From DAIPHL01 sp036771375 (lineage in GTDB: Bacteria > Synergistota > Synergistia > Synergistales > Synergistaceae), in the NCBI GenBank assembly GCA_036771375.1, contig DAIPHL010000120.1:1-6949 (forward strand): 6,949 nt of DNA, written 5' to 3'. A program made the position numbers and the translations under genes. This document shows, piece by piece, positions 5,378-6,949 of this stretch. Numbering within the stretch: position 1 is the first letter of the stretch; every line of letters starts with the position of its first letter. Below the pieces are notes generated by a model. It ran no database searches, was not told where the DNA came from, and was given only the letters and a program-made list of their open reading frames with translations.

Positions 5378-6306
5378 AGGATTTGAGAATATTCTGCCGG
5401 GATTGCTTCTGCTGCTTGTTGGTGGTTTCTCTTTCCCTCGGCGTCGTATTTTTCCCGGCCCAGGTTTCGGCAAAGAGCAAGGGAAAGTTCATCGTGGGGA
5501 GCAAGGAGTTTACCGAACAGTTGATCTTGGGGCACATGGTATCCGCCATCATGGCCGACGCCGGATACGACGTCGACAGCCGCGTCCCTCTTGGGGGGAC
5601 GAATATCGTCCGACAGGCGCTTCTCTCCAAACAGATAGACGGGTACGTCGAGTACACCGGAACCGCGACGATGGTCTTCTTCAAGGAGAAGCAGGTCATG
5701 TCGGCGGAGCGGACCTATGAAATGGCGCGGGAGAGGGACGCCAAAGTCGGCCTCGTCTGGCTCCCTCCCATCCGCTTCAACAGTACGTACTGCCTCATGA
5801 TGCGACGGGAAATGGCCAAACGGCTCGGGATAAAGAGCATGTCCGATCTCGGGGCCTATCTCGACGCGAATCCGGGCAAACTGAAAATCGTCGTGAACAA
5901 CGAGTTTTTCGCGAGGCCGGACGGTCTTCCGACGATGTTGAAGACGTATGGCTACAAGTTGGACATTACGACCCTGACGCAGATGGATTCGGGATTGATC
6001 TACCTTGCCCTGAAGGATGGGAGAGCCGATGTGGGGTTGGGTTTTGCCACCGACGGCCGCATCAAGGCGTATGACTTTGTCGCTCTCGAGGATGATCGAC
6101 GGATGTTTCCCGTGTACAATCCGTGCCTGGTCGTGCGGAAGCCGTTTTTGGACAAGGATCCATCGATCGCTTTGTATTTCGCGAAGCTTGCCAAGGCCCT
6201 CGACAACGAGGCCATCGTGACGCTCAACTACCGGGTGGCGGAGAAAAAGGAGGACCCCAAAGCGGTTGCGACGGAATTTCTCAAGGCACGGAGGATCATA
6301 AAGTGA
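5374..6306 (+). CDS. Periplasmic osmoprotectant-binding protein (OpuCC/OsmX/YehZ type)
   Basis: The 310-aa product has a hydrophobic signal sequence with a likely signal-peptidase I site after Val-Ser-Ala (33). The cysteines in the signal lie before or inside the hydrophobic core and make no lipobox, so the mature protein should be free in the periplasm, unlike lipid-anchored Firmicutes OpuCC. Family motifs follow in order: VGSKEFTEQLILG (41-53), PLGGTNIVRQALLSKQIDGYVEYTGT (72-97), GLGFATDGRI (221-230) and PVYNPCLVVR (246-255). It captures a compatible solute, probably a betaine, and delivers it to the permeases. The ATG at 5374 with AGGAGG (5360-5365) is preferred to the upstream TTG at 5368. 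It is the last gene of the operon, followed after 19 bases by a strong terminator. The ligand is not determinable here. Confidence 0.93.
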   Translation: MKDLRIFCRDCFCCLLVVSLSLGVVFFPAQVSAKSKGKFIVGSKEFTEQLILGHMVSAIMADAGYDVDSRVPLGGTNIVRQALLSKQIDGYVEYTGTATMVFFKEKQVMSAERTYEMARERDAKVGLVWLPPIRFNSTYCLMMRREMAKRLGIKSMSDLGAYLDANPGKLKIVVNNEFFARPDGLPTMLKTYGYKLDITTLTQMDSGLIYLALKDGRADVGLGFATDGRIKAYDFVALEDDRRMFPVYNPCLVVRKPFLDKDPSIALYFAKLAKALDNEAIVTLNYRVAEKKEDPKAVATEFLKARRIIK

Positions 6307-6325
6307 CTGCTGCCTCTTTTAGGGA

Positions 6326-6362
6326 GTCGGGTGCCGCGTTTTATGCGGCGCCCGACGTTTTT
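6326..6362 (+). terminator. Intrinsic terminator of the transporter operon
   Basis: GTCGGGTGCCGC (6326-6337) and GCGGCGCCCGAC (6345-6356) form a 12-bp GC-rich stem with one G-T pair and a 7-base loop. A run of five T (6358-6362) follows on the plus strand. The loop and right arm lie over the stop codon and last codons of the converging regulator gene. On the minus strand there is no good T-run, so it acts mainly for the transporter operon. Confidence 0.88.
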
Positions 6363-6949
6363 CTCGCTTCCTTCAGGTACCGGTAGATCGTCGGCACGCT
6401 CGTCTCCATGAGCCGCGCGACCTCCTCGATCGCCCCCTTGACGAGAAAGGCTCCTCTTTGATTCAAGACCTCGATCACCCGTTGTCTGTCCTTCCTCTTC
6501 ATTTTCTCGGGCGGTATGTTCATGTCGGTGACGACCGACTCGAAAATTCCCGGAAGGAGCTGTCCCACCTCCGTCTGGTATATGTCGAAACGCTCCTCGA
6601 TCTTCAGCGTCTCCACCTTTTCGAACGTGCTTCCGACCAGGAGCTCGTCCGGGTGACAGAGGCCGAGGATCTGCTTGGAGACGTTGCGGAATTTCGTGTC
6701 GTCGAAGGTGATGCACAGGAGTCCCACCAGATTCCCGCCGTCCCGGATGTAGAGAGTGGAGGTCCGGAGCTGCTTGTTGCCGGTGGTGAGCGCCGTGTAG
6801 TTGACCTCGTAGCTCTTCTCCTTCTGTCGGTTTCGTTTCAGCGAATCCTTCAGGGTTCCCGGAGCCGAGCAGCCGACCGTTCTTCCCGTGACGTGTCCGT
6901 TCGCGATGGCGATGATCGTCTTGTCCTTCAGGCTCAGGTCGTGCAGGGC
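6341..6949 (-). CDS. YheO-like PAS domain transcriptional regulator (DauR-like), 5' end beyond the window
   Basis: The frame is open from the stop codon at 6341-6343 to the window edge, giving 202 visible C-terminal residues; the true start lies beyond base 6949. The visible N-terminal part (LHDLSLKDKTIIAIANGHVTGR, then LYIRDGGNLVGLLCITFDDT) matches the YheO-like PAS domain. The last 60 residues (RQRVIEVLNQRGAFLVKGAIEEVARLMETSVPTIYRYLKEARK) match the DauR/YheO-type helix-turn-helix, with SVPTIYRYL as the recognition helix. DauR represses D-arginine catabolism in Pseudomonas; most relatives have unknown effectors. It converges on the transporter operon and its stop codon falls inside that operon's terminator. 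Whether it controls the transporter is open: adjacency is suggestive but convergent genes are often unrelated. Confidence 0.88.
   Translation of the reverse strand, partial: ALHDLSLKDKTIIAIANGHVTGRTVGCSAPGTLKDSLKRNRQKEKSYEVNYTALTTGNKQLRTSTLYIRDGGNLVGLLCITFDDTKFRNVSKQILGLCHPDELLVGSTFEKVETLKIEERFDIYQTEVGQLLPGIFESVVTDMNIPPEKMKRKDRQRVIEVLNQRGAFLVKGAIEEVARLMETSVPTIYRYLKEARKTSGAA

Noticed and set aside
4669..5535. Open frame of 288 aa on the minus strand
   Set aside because: It is antisense to the second permease and the start of the binding-protein gene, low in complexity (Pro, Thr, Ile) and without a ribosome site or family match.

Overview
No new molecular system is apparent in this window. It is the end of an assembled contig from a diderm (Gram-negative type) bacterium of moderately high GC content. 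The diderm reading rests on an osmoprotectant-binding protein with a plain cleavable signal peptide and no lipoprotein box. The phylum cannot be fixed from the sequence; Synergistota or a Desulfovibrio-like lineage are guesses only.

Layout from left to right. Bases 1-58 are not genomic: they match an Illumina P7/TruSeq index adapter with a few substitutions. Bases 59-2157 look like the proximal end of an integrative element, read on the minus strand: a P4-type tyrosine integrase beside a tRNA gene, then a DinJ/RelB antitoxin and YafQ toxin pair with its own promoter, palindromic operator and terminator hairpin. The integrase carries one reading-frame break near base 1602, although every catalytic residue is still present. 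A tRNA-Leu (anticodon GAG, CCA encoded) at 2158-2242, minus strand, has a near-consensus promoter and an intrinsic terminator. Its 3' end faces the integrase, which is the usual geometry for an element integrated at a tRNA 3' end. The element would extend leftward past the contig end, so its far boundary is missing.

Bases 2283-2780 hold no recognisable gene. From about 2781 there is a promoter embedded in three AGTTTA/TAAACT half-sites. It drives a tightly overlapping four-gene operon (2962-6306, plus strand) for an OpuC/OsmU/YehZYXW-type compatible-solute ABC importer: permease, CBS-containing ATPase, permease, periplasmic binding protein. The three junctions are ATGA, TGATG and ATGA overlaps, which indicates translational coupling. 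A strong terminator follows. A YheO-like PAS/HTH regulator converges on it from the right and runs off the window end.

The two halves are functionally separate: a mobile-element end with a stability or stress toxin-antitoxin module on the left, and a chromosomal osmoprotection operon on the right, divided by the tRNA gene.
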